DNA of 13,066 nt from Mariprofundaceae bacterium (GTDB lineage: Bacteria; Pseudomonadota; Zetaproteobacteria; Mariprofundales; Mariprofundaceae): assembly GCA_030950825.1 (NCBI GenBank), contig JAUZQT010000165.1:1-13066 (forward strand), written 5' to 3'. Below are positions 12,932 to 13,066 of the stretch, piece by piece. The translations under genes were made by a program, and so were the position numbers. The number at the start of each line of letters is the position of its first letter. The stretch's first letter is position 1. The notes beneath the pieces are model-generated. The model saw only the letters and a list, made by a program, of their open reading frames with translations. It had not been told where the DNA came from and did not search any database.

Positions 12932-13066
12932 ATAGGGGTCGGGAAGTATTACCTCCCCGCCCTCCGAACCGTGCGTGCGGTTCTCCCGCACACGGCTCTC
13001 CAGTTGGTAGTTTCATCATCGTGATTGACTCGCCAGAGCGTGGGCAGTTTCCATGATGTACAGCCC
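12932..13066 (-). mobile_element. Group II intron, 3' end (domains V and VI), partial
   Basis: On the minus strand the window edge leads into domain V at 12966-12998: GAGCCGTGTGCGG, loop GAGAA, CCGCAC, a two-base GC bulge, ACGGTTC. It carries the catalytic AGC triad at its 5' side. Domain VI (12932-12965) is a GGGGAG/CTTCCC stem ending GACCCCTAT, with an A eight bases from the end as candidate branch point. The intron therefore ends at 12932 with the expected AY terminus, and the 3' exon begins CGTTTTTTAGAG, just beyond the mnmM stop. The rest, including any reverse transcriptase, lies outside the window to the right. Confidence 0.85.

Noticed and set aside
12801..13019. Minus-strand 72-codon frame at the right edge
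   Set aside because: It reads across group II intron domains V and VI and into mnmM; the RNA structure explains the sequence.

Overview
The window looks like chromosome of a Gram-negative proteobacterium of moderate GC. The evidence is the cluster tRNA-Thr(TGT)/Tyr/Gly/Thr(GGT)-tuf in the same order as E. coli thrU-tyrU-glyT-thrT-tufB, a dusB-ntrB-ntrC nitrogen-regulation operon, ubiK next to comM, and an EmrE-type transporter. dusB-ntrBC is the alphaproteobacterial type of arrangement, while the tRNA-tuf cluster is beta/gamma-like. That mix would fit a lineage outside the classical enterics; Zetaproteobacteria are one guess, not proven here.

Layout. 1-822 (minus): four tRNAs and the first 81 codons of EF-Tu, driven by a promoter with a GC-rich discriminator. 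972-4437 (minus): dusB, ntrB and ntrC with overlapping ends. 4685-5931 (minus): a probable 51-codon Cys-rich small gene, an EmrE-like SMR exporter, an O6-alkylguanine-DNA alkyltransferase and the parvulin PpiC; the first three are coupled by overlapping stop and start codons. 6003-6335 (plus): remains of an EAL-domain gene broken by a 13-bp duplication, an internal deletion and an early frameshift. 6386-6490: a 20-bp direct repeat flanking an imperfect inverted repeat, running into a promoter for ubiK-comM (6527-8299, plus). 8505-9764 (minus): a GT4-type glycosyltransferase. 9949-10215 (minus): a DUF493/YbeD protein, divergent from rpsT (10344-10607, plus), which has a promoter and a strong terminator.

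10709-12925 (plus): three overlapping genes, namely a histidine phosphatase, an FAD-dependent oxidoreductase resembling the MnmC oxidase domain, and a YtqB/MnmM-family methyltransferase. The last two together look like a two-protein, non-orthologous replacement of bifunctional MnmC, completing mnm5(s2)U at the tRNA wobble position. This is the most interesting system here. Seven bases after mnmM the 3' end of a group II intron (domains V and VI, minus strand) begins and runs off the right edge.

Several genes start with GTG or TTG (dusB, ubiK, comM, rpsT, the small ORF). NtrB lacks the usual Asp in its ATP-binding DNGxG motif.
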